Part shown: positions 7,728 through 17,068 of the stretch, in pieces
How positions within the stretch are numbered: the stretch's first letter is position 1
Layout: each line of letters opens with the position of its first letter
Source of the DNA: Clostridium psychrophilum
GTDB taxonomy: Bacteria; Bacillota; Clostridia; Clostridiales; Clostridiaceae
Length of the DNA: 50,067 bases
Direction of reading: 5' to 3'
NCBI RefSeq assembly: GCF_018861705.1
Contig: NZ_JAHLEC010000020.1
Coordinates: forward strand, 1-50,067
Notes under the pieces: model-generated
What the model was told of the DNA's origin: nothing
Databases searched by the model: none
Seen by the model: the letters and a program-made list of their open reading frames with translations, nothing else
Made by a program: the position numbers and the translations under genes

Positions 7728-9452
7728 CTGGGTTATTTAAAAGGATATGCTCATAAGTATGGTTTGAAATTTTGCATAGCAGTATTTTTTGTAATATTTG
7801 AAGCCTTTTGTGATTTAATGCAACCGACCATAATGTCCAAAATAGTGGATGTGGGTGTTGCAAATAAAAATTTAAATTATGTAATTCAAATGGGAGTAAT
7901 TATGCTCATAATTGCTGGAGTAGGAGCAATATCTGCATGTATTCGTAATGTTATTTCAAGTAATGTTTCACAAAAGTTAGGAACAGATTTAAGATATGAT
8001 TTATTTAAAAAGATTCAAGAATTTTCTTTTGAGAATATTGATAAATTTGAAGGGGCCACTTTAGTTACAAGACTTACAAATGATGTAACGCAGGTTCAAA
8101 ATTTTGTTAATGGACTTATGAGGATATTTGTTAAAGCACCAATTGTAGGTATTGGTAGTATTATAATGGCTGCAAGACTAAACTTGCATCTATCCATAAT
8201 TTTATTTGCGATTGTACCAGTAGTAGCTATTCTTATATATTTCAATATGAAGATCGGATTCCCATATTTTATTAAGGTACAGAAGTCACTTGATAGTGTA
8301 AATGGAGTTATGAGGGAGTATTTATCAGGAGTAAGGGTAGTTAAAGCTTTTAATCGATTTAAATATGAAACTGAAAGGTTTGAAAATAAGAACACTTTGC
8401 TTACACATAATTCGGCTACAGCTATGAAAATAACATCTATTTTTACTCCAATAATTGGATTTATAGTTAATATTGGTATTATTTTAGTGATATGGATAGG
8501 TGGGATATATGTAAACATAGGTAGTATGCATGTAGGACAAATAATTGCATTTACAAATTATATGACACAAATATTGTTCTCACTTATGATGGTAACTAAT
8601 GTTTTTACAATGTTTGTACGTGCGAGAGCATCTTCAGAGCGTATTAGTGAAGTGTTTTCAGAAAAAAATAGCATGATCAATGGAAATAGAATTGTAGATA
8701 ATTCTAAATATAGAGGAAGAGTAGATTTTAAACACGTGTCTTTTTCATATAATAAGGATAAGGAGCCAATATTAAAGGATATATCATTTACTTGCAAGCC
8801 AGGAGAAACTGTTGGAATAATAGGCTCTACAGGTTCAGGTAAAAGTACTCTTGTGAATTTAATTCCTAGGTTCTATGATGTCTTGAGTGGAGAAATAAAA
8901 GTTAATGGTGTAAATATTAAAGAGCTAGATATAAAGTCATTAAGAGAGAAGATTGCAATAGTGCCACAAAAGGCTCTGTTATTTTCTGGAACTATATTAG
9001 AAAATATGAAATGGGGAAGTGATAAAGCAAGTTTTAAGGAAATTAAAGAAGCTTTAAAAGTAGCTGAGGCGAGTGATTTTATTGATAAACTCCCAGAAGG
9101 TTATAATGAAAAGATTGGACAAGGTGGTGTTAATTTCTCAGGCGGACAAAAGCAACGTATATCTATAGCAAGAGCATTAGTAAAAAAAGCTGAAATTCTA
9201 ATAATTGACGATGCAACCAGTGCAGTCGACACAGATACAGAAGTTAAAATAAGGGCAAGCTTAAAAAAATATGCTAAGGATTTAACTTGCATATTAATAT
9301 CACATAGAATAACCTCTGTAATGAGAGCTGATAAAATAATAGTAATAGATAATGGGGAAATAAAAGGTATTGGAAGTCATACAGAACTTTTAAAGAGTTG
9401 TGAAATATACAATGATATCTTCCTTTCTCAAATTGGAAAGGAAATGATGTAG
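7728..9452 (+). CDS. Heterodimeric ABC exporter subunit with degenerate Walker B
   Basis: A half-transporter of about 574 residues: six membrane helices in roughly the first 300 residues, then an ATPase domain. Walker A is GSTGSGKST near residue 366, the signature FSGGQKQR near 470, and Walker B ILIIDDATSAVD near 490. Asp replaces the catalytic Glu, as in the non-catalytic partner of heterodimeric exporters such as TM287/288. No ATG fits the N-terminus: the frame opens at a TGA at 7719, and the expected GYLKGYAHKYGLKF start is preserved only if CTG at 7728 is used, 8 nt after GGGGGAGTG. A TTG at 7764 would remove the first helix start. The next gene begins on the next base. Likely substrates are drugs or lipids, by family. 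Confidence 0.88.
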   Translation: MGYLKGYAHKYGLKFCIAVFFVIFEAFCDLMQPTIMSKIVDVGVANKNLNYVIQMGVIMLIIAGVGAISACIRNVISSNVSQKLGTDLRYDLFKKIQEFSFENIDKFEGATLVTRLTNDVTQVQNFVNGLMRIFVKAPIVGIGSIIMAARLNLHLSIILFAIVPVVAILIYFNMKIGFPYFIKVQKSLDSVNGVMREYLSGVRVVKAFNRFKYETERFENKNTLLTHNSATAMKITSIFTPIIGFIVNIGIILVIWIGGIYVNIGSMHVGQIIAFTNYMTQILFSLMMVTNVFTMFVRARASSERISEVFSEKNSMINGNRIVDNSKYRGRVDFKHVSFSYNKDKEPILKDISFTCKPGETVGIIGSTGSGKSTLVNLIPRFYDVLSGEIKVNGVNIKELDIKSLREKIAIVPQKALLFSGTILENMKWGSDKASFKEIKEALKVAEASDFIDKLPEGYNEKIGQGGVNFSGGQKQRISIARALVKKAEILIIDDATSAVDTDTEVKIRASLKKYAKDLTCILISHRITSVMRADKIIVIDNGEIKGIGSHTELLKSCEIYNDIFLSQIGKEMM

Positions 9453-11303
9453 ATGTCTGATAATAAATATAAAGATGACAATAAAAGCGTCAATATGCTT
9501 TTTAATGGTAGAAGGGGTGGGAGAAGAAGTAATGCACCTGTAGTGAAACCGAAAAATTTTAAAAAGACTTTAAGAAGATTATGGGGTTATTTTGGAGCTG
9601 AAAGGAAAACATTAATAACAATATTTATATTTATAATAATTGATTCCGCCGTAGTGCTTTTAGGGCCATATCTTATAGGATTAGCTGTCAATGCTATGTC
9701 ATCTAATAATGGAAAAGTGGATTTTAATCTTCTAAGTATAATAGTAATTGTATTATTAATATCCTATTTATCAGATGCAGCGATAACCTTATTTCAAGGG
9801 TTTGCCATGGCAAGCTCTAGTCAAAGAATAGTTATGACTATGAGAAATAATTTGTTCTTAAAACTACAAAAACTTCCGATGTCTTTTTTTGATTCAAACA
9901 GCCATGGAGATATTATGAGTAGACTATCAAATGATATTGATAATGTTAGTTCGACGATATCACAATCTGCAATTGCACTTATGGCGGGAGTTATAACTAT
10001 AATAGGATCATTTATTATGATGATAATTCTAAGCCCTATATTAACTTTGGCAAGCTTAATTACAGTACCTTTAGTATTTCTATTAACTAAAGCTATTACA
10101 AAAAGGACCGGCAAGCTTTTTAAATCTCAACAAATGGAACTTGGGAAACTAAATGGACAAATAGAAGAAACTATATCTGGAATTTATATAGTAAAAGCTT
10201 TTAATCATGAAGATAAAACTGTTAAGGAATTTGATGAAATAAATCAAAGATTGTGCAAGGTTGGACTAAAGGCTCAAATATATTCTGGATTCTTAATGCC
10301 AATTATGAATGTTATAAATAATATTGGATTTGCAGCAGTGGCTGGGGTGGGCGGAGTTCTAGCAGTAGAAGGCATGATCACAGTAGGTGTAATTGCCAGC
10401 TTTTTAAGTTATTCAAGGCAATTTGTAAGACCACTTAATAACTTAGCAAACATATTTAATACACTTCAATCCGCGGTAGCTGGAGCTGAAAGGGTGTTTG
10501 AAATACTTGATGCAGGAGAAGAAACAGAAGATGTAAAAGATTCAAAGGAGCTGAATGAATCCAAGGGACATGTTCAATTTAATAATGTGTATTTTGGGTA
10601 TAGAGAAGATGTAAATATTCTTAAAAATATTAATTTTGAGGCCAAAAGCGGTGAAAGCATAGCACTTGTAGGACCAACAGGGGCAGGGAAGACTACAATT
10701 GTAAACTTACTTACTAGATTTTACGATGTTACAAGTGGTGAAATATATATTGATGGTGTTGACGTAAGAAAATATACAAGAGATAGTCTTAGAAGATGTT
10801 TTGGTATAGTCCTTCAAGATACCTATCTTTTTAGCGAAAGTATAAAAGAAAATATAAAATATGGAAATCTACAGGCAACAGATTTAGAAGTACAAAATGC
10901 AGCTAAAATGGCAAATGCACATGAATTTATAAAAAGACTTCCAAGTGGCTATGAAACATTACTTTCGGAGAGTGGAAGTAATCTTAGTCAAGGACAAAGA
11001 CAACTTTTAGCTATTGCCAGGGCAATATTAACAAATCCATCTATATTAATATTAGATGAAGCTACTAGTAGTGTTGATACTAGAACTGAACTTAGAATAC
11101 AGGAAGCTATGCTTAAATTAATGAAGGGGAGAACTAGCTTTATTATAGCTCACAGGCTAAGCACTATAAGAGATGCAAATAAAATAATGGTTATTGATGA
11201 TGGTAAAATTATAGAGATGGGAAACCATGCGGAACTTATAAATAAAAAAGGCAAATACTATAACATGTATTTTAATCAATATAATAATAGTGAAGAGGAA
11301 TAA
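9453..11303 (+). CDS. Heterodimeric ABC exporter subunit, catalytic partner
   Basis: This 616-residue half-transporter starts on the base after the stop of its partner. A 35-residue basic, glycine/arginine-rich cytoplasmic N-terminus precedes six membrane helices, then the nucleotide-binding domain. Walker A is GPTGAGKTT near residue 407 and Walker B ILILDEATSSVD near 531, with the catalytic Glu present. The signature is LSQGQRQ rather than LSGGQ. Together with the Asp in the partner's Walker B, this gives one intact and one degenerate ATP site, the known pattern of the TM287/288 and LmrCD type. The N-terminal extension is typical of this subunit. Translation is probably coupled to the upstream gene. 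A weak hairpin (11329-11367) lies downstream. Confidence 0.9.
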   Translation: MSDNKYKDDNKSVNMLFNGRRGGRRSNAPVVKPKNFKKTLRRLWGYFGAERKTLITIFIFIIIDSAVVLLGPYLIGLAVNAMSSNNGKVDFNLLSIIVIVLLISYLSDAAITLFQGFAMASSSQRIVMTMRNNLFLKLQKLPMSFFDSNSHGDIMSRLSNDIDNVSSTISQSAIALMAGVITIIGSFIMMIILSPILTLASLITVPLVFLLTKAITKRTGKLFKSQQMELGKLNGQIEETISGIYIVKAFNHEDKTVKEFDEINQRLCKVGLKAQIYSGFLMPIMNVINNIGFAAVAGVGGVLAVEGMITVGVIASFLSYSRQFVRPLNNLANIFNTLQSAVAGAERVFEILDAGEETEDVKDSKELNESKGHVQFNNVYFGYREDVNILKNINFEAKSGESIALVGPTGAGKTTIVNLLTRFYDVTSGEIYIDGVDVRKYTRDSLRRCFGIVLQDTYLFSESIKENIKYGNLQATDLEVQNAAKMANAHEFIKRLPSGYETLLSESGSNLSQGQRQLLAIARAILTNPSILILDEATSSVDTRTELRIQEAMLKLMKGRTSFIIAHRLSTIRDANKIMVIDDGKIIEMGNHAELINKKGKYYNMYFNQYNNSEEE

Positions 11304-11527
11304 GCTAATTAGTGCAAACAAAGAATCTAATTCTTAGTAATTTTCTTTATGAATATTACTGAGAATTATAAATATGGGGTTATTTTAGTTTATTATTTAA
11401 ACTTAGAAGGAAAATGATAGAAGATGTAGAAAGATTGTAAGTATTATAAATAGATATAAGTTGCCTTAATAGTAATTTTGCATAATGTATAATATGATGA
11501 TTTAGTTTTTTTAAGGAGGATGTATTT

Positions 11528-12793
11528 ATGAAACGAGAATATTTAGAATTAAAAACATGTCGCACTGAAAAAGCTGAATTTACAAAAGGAAAAGAATATA
11601 TTGTACTTGATACAACAACTGAGTATACATACGAATATGATTTCAATGTATTGCCTTGTTATAGGGTTGTAAATGAGAAAGGTGGTGTTGAAATAGTTGA
11701 GCCTGATCAAATTTTCTTCCCAACACATAGATTACTACAATCCATAAAAGACGTAGTATATTTAGGCATTTTTAATTTAGACAGTTTAAAGGAGGGCGAA
11801 ACATATTCTGTTTTTAAAATGGGTGAAGAAAAAGGGCAACTTGTTTATACAATATTTGATGATTCAAATAAACTAATAATATATCCCACATCTTTGTTTG
11901 CGTCGCAGGATCAATATGTTAAAATGACTAAAGAAGAACTTTTCGATTTTAAGAATGTAAAAAAAGAAGAAATATTAAAATTTGAAGATTTAAGAAAAAA
12001 AGAAACTCAAAGGGCCTTATATGAAAAATTAGAATTTGAAAATACTAAAAAAAAGGAAGTTCAAAAATCTTTAGATGAAAAAGTGAGACAACAAAACATA
12101 AAGAATTTAAATAATCTAGAAATAGAAAAATTTAAACAATTTATAAAAATTTTAAGACCAAATATAGTAAAAAATAGCACTAATCCATTGACTAATAAAA
12201 TGCATAAAATCACCAATTTAATAAGTAATCTTTCAATATTTTTTATTGTTGGGTGTCTTGCTACAATTATTTCTTTATTATTTGGTAAGGTCTTAATAAG
12301 TTTAATAATTAATATAATATGTTTAGGCTCAGGTTTATTAGTTTTCATATATTCAAAAAATAAATTATCTGGAAGTTTAATTAAAGATATTCCTACAAGT
12401 AAAAAAATTGATAAAGAATCACTAAATTTAATGGTTTCATTTAGTGATGATATATTGTTAAAATTAAAAAAAATTGAATTGAATTTATTAATATTAGAAA
12501 ATGGAACTACTATAAGTAGTGGAAATGTTTCATTAATCAGAGAATCTGTCTCTTTTTGTTTAGATAGTTATAAAACCAAAGATGCTAATTTACTAAAAGA
12601 TATATATGTATTTTTAGATAAAACACTTGAATATATATATAGCTTGATAGATGGTGATAATTCAGCAGAATTATATATAGAAAAGCAGGTTTATGAAAAT
12701 GTATCTTCCATTATAAAAAGAAATACCGATGTTTTCGACTTTATGATTTCGGATAATAAGGAAATTAAAGAAATATTAAAGAAAGTGGATTAA
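11528..12793 (+). CDS. Two-TM protein with coiled coil, unknown function
   Basis: I do not recognise this 421-residue protein. Residues 1-140 look like a compact soluble beta-rich domain. Residues about 145-205 are Lys/Glu-rich and should form a coiled coil. Two adjacent hydrophobic segments near 234-254 and 257-276 form a membrane hairpin. Residues 290-421 are helical, with a late block resembling LLKDIYVFLDKTLEYIYSLI that faintly recalls XpaC/TelA-associated proteins; I do not rely on that. ATG at 11528 follows AAGGAGG by 8 nt. It is a single-gene unit ended by the hairpin at 12857. The hairpin-in-the-middle topology would place both ends in the cytoplasm. Confidence 0.7.
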   Translation: MKREYLELKTCRTEKAEFTKGKEYIVLDTTTEYTYEYDFNVLPCYRVVNEKGGVEIVEPDQIFFPTHRLLQSIKDVVYLGIFNLDSLKEGETYSVFKMGEEKGQLVYTIFDDSNKLIIYPTSLFASQDQYVKMTKEELFDFKNVKKEEILKFEDLRKKETQRALYEKLEFENTKKKEVQKSLDEKVRQQNIKNLNNLEIEKFKQFIKILRPNIVKNSTNPLTNKMHKITNLISNLSIFFIVGCLATIISLLFGKVLISLIINIICLGSGLLVFIYSKNKLSGSLIKDIPTSKKIDKESLNLMVSFSDDILLKLKKIELNLLILENGTTISSGNVSLIRESVSFCLDSYKTKDANLLKDIYVFLDKTLEYIYSLIDGDNSAELYIEKQVYENVSSIIKRNTDVFDFMISDNKEIKEILKKVD

Positions 12794-12856
12794 TTTTATA
12801 TAGTAAACAATTATTATAAATGTGTATTTTATAAAGGTATATAAAATTAATAAGGT

Positions 12857-12896
12857 TTATAAGCCAATTCATAAATGAAGTGGCTTATATTTTTTG
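12857..12896 (+). terminator. Rho-independent terminator
   Basis: ATAAGCCA pairs perfectly with TGGCTTAT over a 14-nt loop, followed by ATTTTTT. It ends the unit of the two-TM protein gene. Confidence 0.7.
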
Positions 12897-13036
12897 ATTT
12901 AAACTGCAGATTTTTATCAAAGTAGATTCCAATTTTAACTTCATTAATAATTAGATATAATAGAAAATTATGTCTATAAAAAAACTTTATGGTGATAATA
13001 AATAATAAGTTATTATTTGTGAAGGAGTAGTATGAT

Positions 13037-14533
13037 ATGAAAAAAAAAGTGATTATTGTAGGTGCTGGAGTTGGTGGGTTGGCCACAGCGTTAAGACTTT
13101 TAAGCAATGGATATGAGGTTGAAATTTATGAAAAAGAAGAAACCATAGGTGGAACAGTTAACTTTATTCAAACTGAAGGATTTCGTTTTGATTTATCAGC
13201 TTCTATTTTGATGATGCCTAATTCTTATAAAGAAATATTTTCATATGTTAATAAAAACTATGCTGATTATTTAGAATTTATAGAAATAGATCCTATTTAT
13301 AGGCTTTTTTCTTCGGATGGAACTGCTATTGATTTTAATACCGATATGTCTTCTTTAACAAAAACATTAGAGGGCATTTCAAAAGAAGATTCATTAGGAT
13401 ATTTTAAATTTATATCTGATGTTTATGAAAAGTATTTAATTGCCAATAAATATTTTTTACAAAAATCTCAAGATACGCCAAAAGATTCTTTTAATTTAAA
13501 ATCTATACAAGAAGCTTTCAAAGTTCATACTCTTTCAAATGCTTATGAGTATATATCTAAATATATAAAAGACGAGAAACTACGCAATTTTTTAGCATTT
13601 CAATGTATGTATATTGGTATATCCCCATTCAATGGGCCTAATATCTATACTCTTATACCAGTTGTTTCTCAGCTATATGGATTGTGGTACATAAAAGGGG
13701 GCATGTATTCATTTATTAATGCCTTATCAAAGTTAATATATGAATTTGGTGGAATCATAAAGACTGGAGTAACTGTGGAGGAAATTTTATTTTTAAAGGA
13801 CAAAGCTATTGGTGTAAAAACATCTCAAAAAACAGAAAAAGCAGATTTAGTTGTATGTAACGCAGACTTTTCTTATGCTATGAAGAACTTAGTAAAGGAT
13901 GAGTATTACAAAGATAAATACAATGATAAAAAATTATCTGAAATGAAATACTCTTGTTCTACCTTCATTATTCATTTGGGACTTAGAAAAGAATATCCAA
14001 AGTTAGCAGTTCATAATATATACTTGGGTAAGAACTTCAAAGAAAACATTGAGTCAGCATTCAAAGGTATGTTGCCTAATAACCCTTCTCTATATATTTA
14101 TTGTCCAAGTAGAATAGATAAAAGCATGGCTAAAATGAAAGGCGATTGCTTAAATATTATGCTTCGTGTACCTAACCTCTTTTTTAAAGAAGTTAAATGG
14201 GATAAACAAACCAGTAAGTTATTGACTAATATAATTCTAAATGAATTGAAAAACATTAAAGGACTTGAGGATATAGAAGAAAATATTCAATACGAAGATT
14301 GTTTCACTCCGCTAGATATGGAAAGTAAATTTAACACTTATGGTGGTACATCTTTTGGCCTTAGTCCAACTCTAAAACAAATGAACTATTTTAGACCACA
14401 TTTTAAATCAAGTAAAGTTAATAATTTATTTTTCGTCGGTAGTTCACTGCATCCTGGTCCTGGAATATCTTTAGTTTTAAATTCAAGTACTTTAGTAACA
14501 GAAGAAATCTTAAAAATGGATATATATGAGTGA
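13037..14533 (+). CDS. CrtI/CrtN-like phytoene desaturase family flavoprotein
   Basis: The 498-residue protein begins with an FAD Rossmann motif (IIVGAGVGGLATALRLL, residues 5-21), followed by YEKEETIGGTV and the family block RFDLSASILMMP. The C-terminus holds LFFVGSSLHPGPGISLVLNS, the CrtI-type FAD/substrate signature. Members remove or add hydrogens on carotenoid or related polyisoprenoid chains. No phytoene or squalene synthase gene and no other carotenoid gene is nearby, so the true substrate is open; orphan members may act on other lipids or as retinol saturase-like enzymes. ATG follows GAAGGAGTAG by about 7 nt. The gene sits alone between two terminators. Confidence 0.8.
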   Translation: MKKKVIIVGAGVGGLATALRLLSNGYEVEIYEKEETIGGTVNFIQTEGFRFDLSASILMMPNSYKEIFSYVNKNYADYLEFIEIDPIYRLFSSDGTAIDFNTDMSSLTKTLEGISKEDSLGYFKFISDVYEKYLIANKYFLQKSQDTPKDSFNLKSIQEAFKVHTLSNAYEYISKYIKDEKLRNFLAFQCMYIGISPFNGPNIYTLIPVVSQLYGLWYIKGGMYSFINALSKLIYEFGGIIKTGVTVEEILFLKDKAIGVKTSQKTEKADLVVCNADFSYAMKNLVKDEYYKDKYNDKKLSEMKYSCSTFIIHLGLRKEYPKLAVHNIYLGKNFKENIESAFKGMLPNNPSLYIYCPSRIDKSMAKMKGDCLNIMLRVPNLFFKEVKWDKQTSKLLTNIILNELKNIKGLEDIEENIQYEDCFTPLDMESKFNTYGGTSFGLSPTLKQMNYFRPHFKSSKVNNLFFVGSSLHPGPGISLVLNSSTLVTEEILKMDIYE

Positions 14534-14598
14534 AGTTATTATAAGATAGGGAGATAATAAAAAACATATATGAAAGAAACGTATTTGAAATGTAACGT

Positions 14599-14644
14599 AA
14601 AATACCGTAAAATTCAGAAGTCCTGAATTTTACGGTATTTTATT
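14599..14644. terminator. Bidirectional terminator between convergent genes
   Basis: AAATACCGTAAAATTCAG pairs perfectly with its complement across the tetraloop AAGT at 14618-14622. The A- and T-rich edges serve both the desaturase gene and the dUTPase gene. Confidence 0.85.
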
Positions 14645-14693
14645 AAATAATTAGTTGGTGCATTAATAGTTAGTTTATTGAAAACTCCGAACA

Positions 14694-15125
14694 TTAATTA
14701 CCAGAAGATCCAAAACCACTATCATTGCGGATAGTATCATTTAATTTTTTTGCTTTTGCAATATTAACTCGCATTACAGGACTGATTACCATCTGTGCTA
14801 TTTTCATTCCTTCTGTTATCTCAAAGACATTTTGACCATGGTTAATTAGAATTACTCCAACCTCACCTCTATAGCCTTCATCAATTGTCCCAGGGGTATT
14901 TAAAACAGTTATTTGATGTTTTAATGCCAATCCACTCCTAGGGCGGACTTGCGCCTCTGTATTTTCTGGCAATTCTATACTAATACCTGTATTTATTAAT
15001 TTGCTTTCACCTGGTTTTAGTATTACTTTTTCAATTGAAAATATATCCAAACCAGCATCACCAGGATGTGCATATTCAGGTAGTCTAGAGTTGTCATAAA
15101 GCAATTTTACTTTTAAAATTTTCAT
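14694..15125 (-). CDS. dut: Deoxyuridine triphosphate pyrophosphatase (dUTPase)
   Basis: This trimeric enzyme hydrolyses dUTP to dUMP and pyrophosphate, keeping uracil out of DNA and feeding dTMP synthesis. All five conserved motifs are present in about 143 residues: [15 protein letters not shown], the uracil-binding [20 protein letters not shown] and the C-terminal glycine-rich [10 protein letters not shown]. The start is ATG at 15125, 6 nt after GGAGG. An upstream in-frame ATG at 15155 would add ten residues but lacks a ribosome binding site and overlaps that Shine-Dalgarno. It stands alone and converges on the desaturase gene. A phage origin is possible for dut genes, but no phage genes adjoin. 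Confidence 0.95.
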   Translation of the reverse strand: MKILKVKLLYDNSRLPEYAHPGDAGLDIFSIEKVILKPGESKLINTGISIELPENTEAQVRPRSGLALKHQITVLNTPGTIDEGYRGEVGVILINHGQNVFEITEGMKIAQMVISPVMRVNIAKAKKLNDTIRNDSGFGSSGN

Positions 15126-15578
15126 AAATAACCTCCATTCAAGTTTCTTATTCAAAAAAACCGATTATATTATTAAAAAAAGCAAGCACAAATGAAATAG
15201 TAGTTATAATAATAATTTCATATTCATAGATTGTGCAAGTACAATATTAACTTTAACTAATATAAAGTATAATATCACATTTACTAAAATTATAGCAAAA
15301 TATTTAACGACATTTCGATATATTCTTTAATTTATAATTATTCTGGATCTAACTCATATCCAAATTTTAAAGTCCATTTTCCACATAAGCATATACTAAA
15401 CAAAACTAACATAGAATATTGTCGTATGGAATTTTAGAATTTTAATTAGAGTCTGCCTTATGTTTTCTCTGAATATTTGTTTGGGGAAACTTTTTTCATA
15501 AGTGGGGGGGTGGATTAACATTTATGTAATGCATCTAATATAGATATGGTTGAAAGTTATAAATAGGGGGAAAATAGA
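15126..15578. other. 450-bp divergent intergenic region
   Basis: The AT-rich spacer between the divergent dut gene and the zinc-ribbon gene should contain a promoter for each. A G-run (TGGGGGGGTGG at 15503-15513) stands out in this AT-rich DNA, about 66 nt before the next gene. No riboswitch, repeat or convincing small frame was seen. Confidence 0.5.
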
Positions 15579-15881
15579 ATGTATTGCTCAGAGTGTGGAA
15601 ACAAAAATATAGAAGGAGCTAAATATTGTTTCAAATGTGGAATTATATTAGAAAATAAGAAAGCAGTAAATGATGAGAATGATAATGTAGGAGTGGAAGA
15701 AGTAGTTGCGAACTTTAAAGCAACAAATAGTAGCAATAAGAAAATTGGGGCAAAGGGTTTGAAACACAAGCCCATAATTTCACAAAAAAAACAAATTACA
15801 ATTAGTATATTTGTTTTTTCAATAATTGTAGTTATAATTGCATCTGTTGTAGGAGTTTTTATATATGAAAATACACATTAA
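15579..15881 (+). CDS. Zinc-ribbon, single-pass membrane protein
   Basis: The 100-residue protein opens with a zinc-ribbon: Cys3, Cys6, Cys17 and Cys20 in MYCSECGNKN and KYCFKCG. A linker of about 50 polar, partly basic residues follows, then one transmembrane helix at about 73-95 and a very short outer end. Proteins with this design are common in Clostridium and are usually of unknown role; the zinc-ribbon should face the cytoplasm and may bind protein or nucleic acid. ATG follows AGGGGG by about 7 nt. Many relatives carry a longer extracellular domain after the helix; here the protein stops after six residues, so it may be shortened or simply a minimal form. Confidence 0.65.
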   Translation: MYCSECGNKNIEGAKYCFKCGIILENKKAVNDENDNVGVEEVVANFKATNSSNKKIGAKGLKHKPIISQKKQITISIFVFSIIVVIIASVVGVFIYENTH

Positions 15882-16080
15882 ATATATATCAAAAACAGTA
15901 AGTGTAAATAATAAGGGTATAAATAGTTAAAGTATAACAGTTATTGATTATAATTTTGCGTGTTCTATGGCAAACGCAAGATTGGCGGTTTTAAGAAACT
16001 TGATAGAGAAGACACCTATCAAATTTATAAACTGGCGAATCGTTAACAAGTCACAATAATTGATTTTATGATTAGAAGAC

Positions 16081-16109
16081 TTTACATAGAATTATTCTAG
16101 CCGTATAAT
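16081..16109 (+). promoter_or_regulatory. Promoter of the first TPP-riboswitch unit
   Basis: TTTACA at 16081-16086 and TATAAT at 16104-16109 have 17-nt spacing, about 25 nt before the TPP aptamer. The rest of the gap 15882-16383 holds the riboswitch and terminator plus a 28-codon frame ending at about 16048, not called as a gene. Confidence 0.7.
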
Positions 16110-16134
16110 CAATGCAATGATAATTAAATAAAAT

Positions 16135-16226
16135 AAGCAAGGGGAGCTCGTACTAATGAGCTGAGAAAGAGATGTTGTCTCTGACCCTCATAACCTGATT
16201 TGGGTAATTCCAACGTAGGGAGTTTT
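16135..16226 (+). promoter_or_regulatory. TPP riboswitch 1 (THI element)
   Basis: The conserved aptamer blocks appear in order: GGGGAGCT, GAGCTGAGAAAGA, TGACCCT, ACCTGATTTGGGTAATTC and CAACGTAGGGAG. It is followed by an intrinsic terminator (16244-16274), so thiamine diphosphate should reduce transcription of tenI and probably allC downstream. Confidence 0.95.
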
Positions 16227-16243
16227 TCTAACAACGTTTTTTG

Positions 16244-16274
16244 TTGCAAGCTCTTTTGGAGCTTGCATTTTTTG
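16244..16274 (+). terminator. TPP riboswitch 1 expression-platform terminator
   Basis: GCAAGCTC pairs with GAGCTTGC around a short TTTTG loop, followed by ATTTTTTG. The placement right after the aptamer fits ligand-induced termination. Confidence 0.85.
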
Positions 16275-16383
16275 TTCCCGATAACATTTATAGGGTGAAA
16301 ATATTTGAAATATCTTATGATAGAACTGCTTAAGAGGGTAAACAGGTAAACATATAAATCAATATTTAAGGGAGGTTTTATAA

Positions 16384-16986
16384 ATGATTTTTCTTATAAC
16401 TAATAGAAAGCTTGCTTGCGATAAAAATTTTTATGAGGTCATTCAAGAAGCTATAAAAGCGGGTATTTATGCAGTTATTTTAAGAGAAAAGAATTTATCA
16501 TATGAACTACTGTTACCTATAGCGGTTAGGATTAAAAAAATTATAGGTAATACAGGTGTAAAACTTATAATAAATAATAATATAGAGGTGGCTAAAGCCG
16601 TAGAGGCGGATGGTTATCACACTAATTTTGAGAGCTTTATTAATGAAAACCTCCCTTTTGATGGAACTAGAGGTGTATCTGTCCATAGCCTTGAAGAGGC
16701 AGTAGAGGTTGAAAAACATGGTGCAAATTATATATTATTAGGACACATTTTTAAAACAGATTGTAAGAAAGGGGTTCCTCCTAGAGGCACAGAACTTATT
16801 AGAACAATAAAAAAACATATTAACATTCCAATTATATCATTAGGAGGTATCCATCCATCTAATACACATTTAGTTATGGATGCTGGGAGTAATGGGATAG
16901 CTGTTATGTCATCTATTATGAAAGCTAAAGACCCATATTCTTTAACATGCGAATATATTTTAAGCATAAGCAAGTTCAAGCATTAA
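16384..16986 (+). CDS. tenI: TenI-like thiazole tautomerase (ThiE/TenI family)
   Basis: The 200-residue TIM barrel has the family's ITNRKL start, LREKNLSYEL near residue 32, GVSVHSLEEA near 96 and the phosphate-binding LGGIHPSN near 155. Its GHIFKTDCKKG and GIAVMSSIM blocks match TenI, which aromatises the thiazole phosphate carboxylate in thiamine synthesis, more than ThiE, which joins the thiazole and pyrimidine halves. The TPP riboswitch upstream supports a thiamine role. ATG follows GGGAGG by about 7 nt. It lies 82 nt before allC with no terminator between, so they may share a transcript. ThiE activity remains an alternative. Confidence 0.8.
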   Translation: MIFLITNRKLACDKNFYEVIQEAIKAGIYAVILREKNLSYELLLPIAVRIKKIIGNTGVKLIINNNIEVAKAVEADGYHTNFESFINENLPFDGTRGVSVHSLEEAVEVEKHGANYILLGHIFKTDCKKGVPPRGTELIRTIKKHINIPIISLGGIHPSNTHLVMDAGSNGIAVMSSIMKAKDPYSLTCEYILSISKFKH

Positions 16987-17068
16987 TGCATAAACAAAAA
17001 AATCTACGAAGTGTGTTTATAGTAGAGCATAGGAATAGTTGAAGCTTTTCTGTGGAGGGGTTCAATTA

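Noticed and set aside
15966-16050. 28-codon frame with KRKIGGFKKLDREDTYQIYK-like sequence before TPP riboswitch 1
   Set aside because: It looks somewhat protein-like and less AT-rich than its surroundings, but has no ribosome binding site and only a GTG start next to a stop; possibly a gene remnant.
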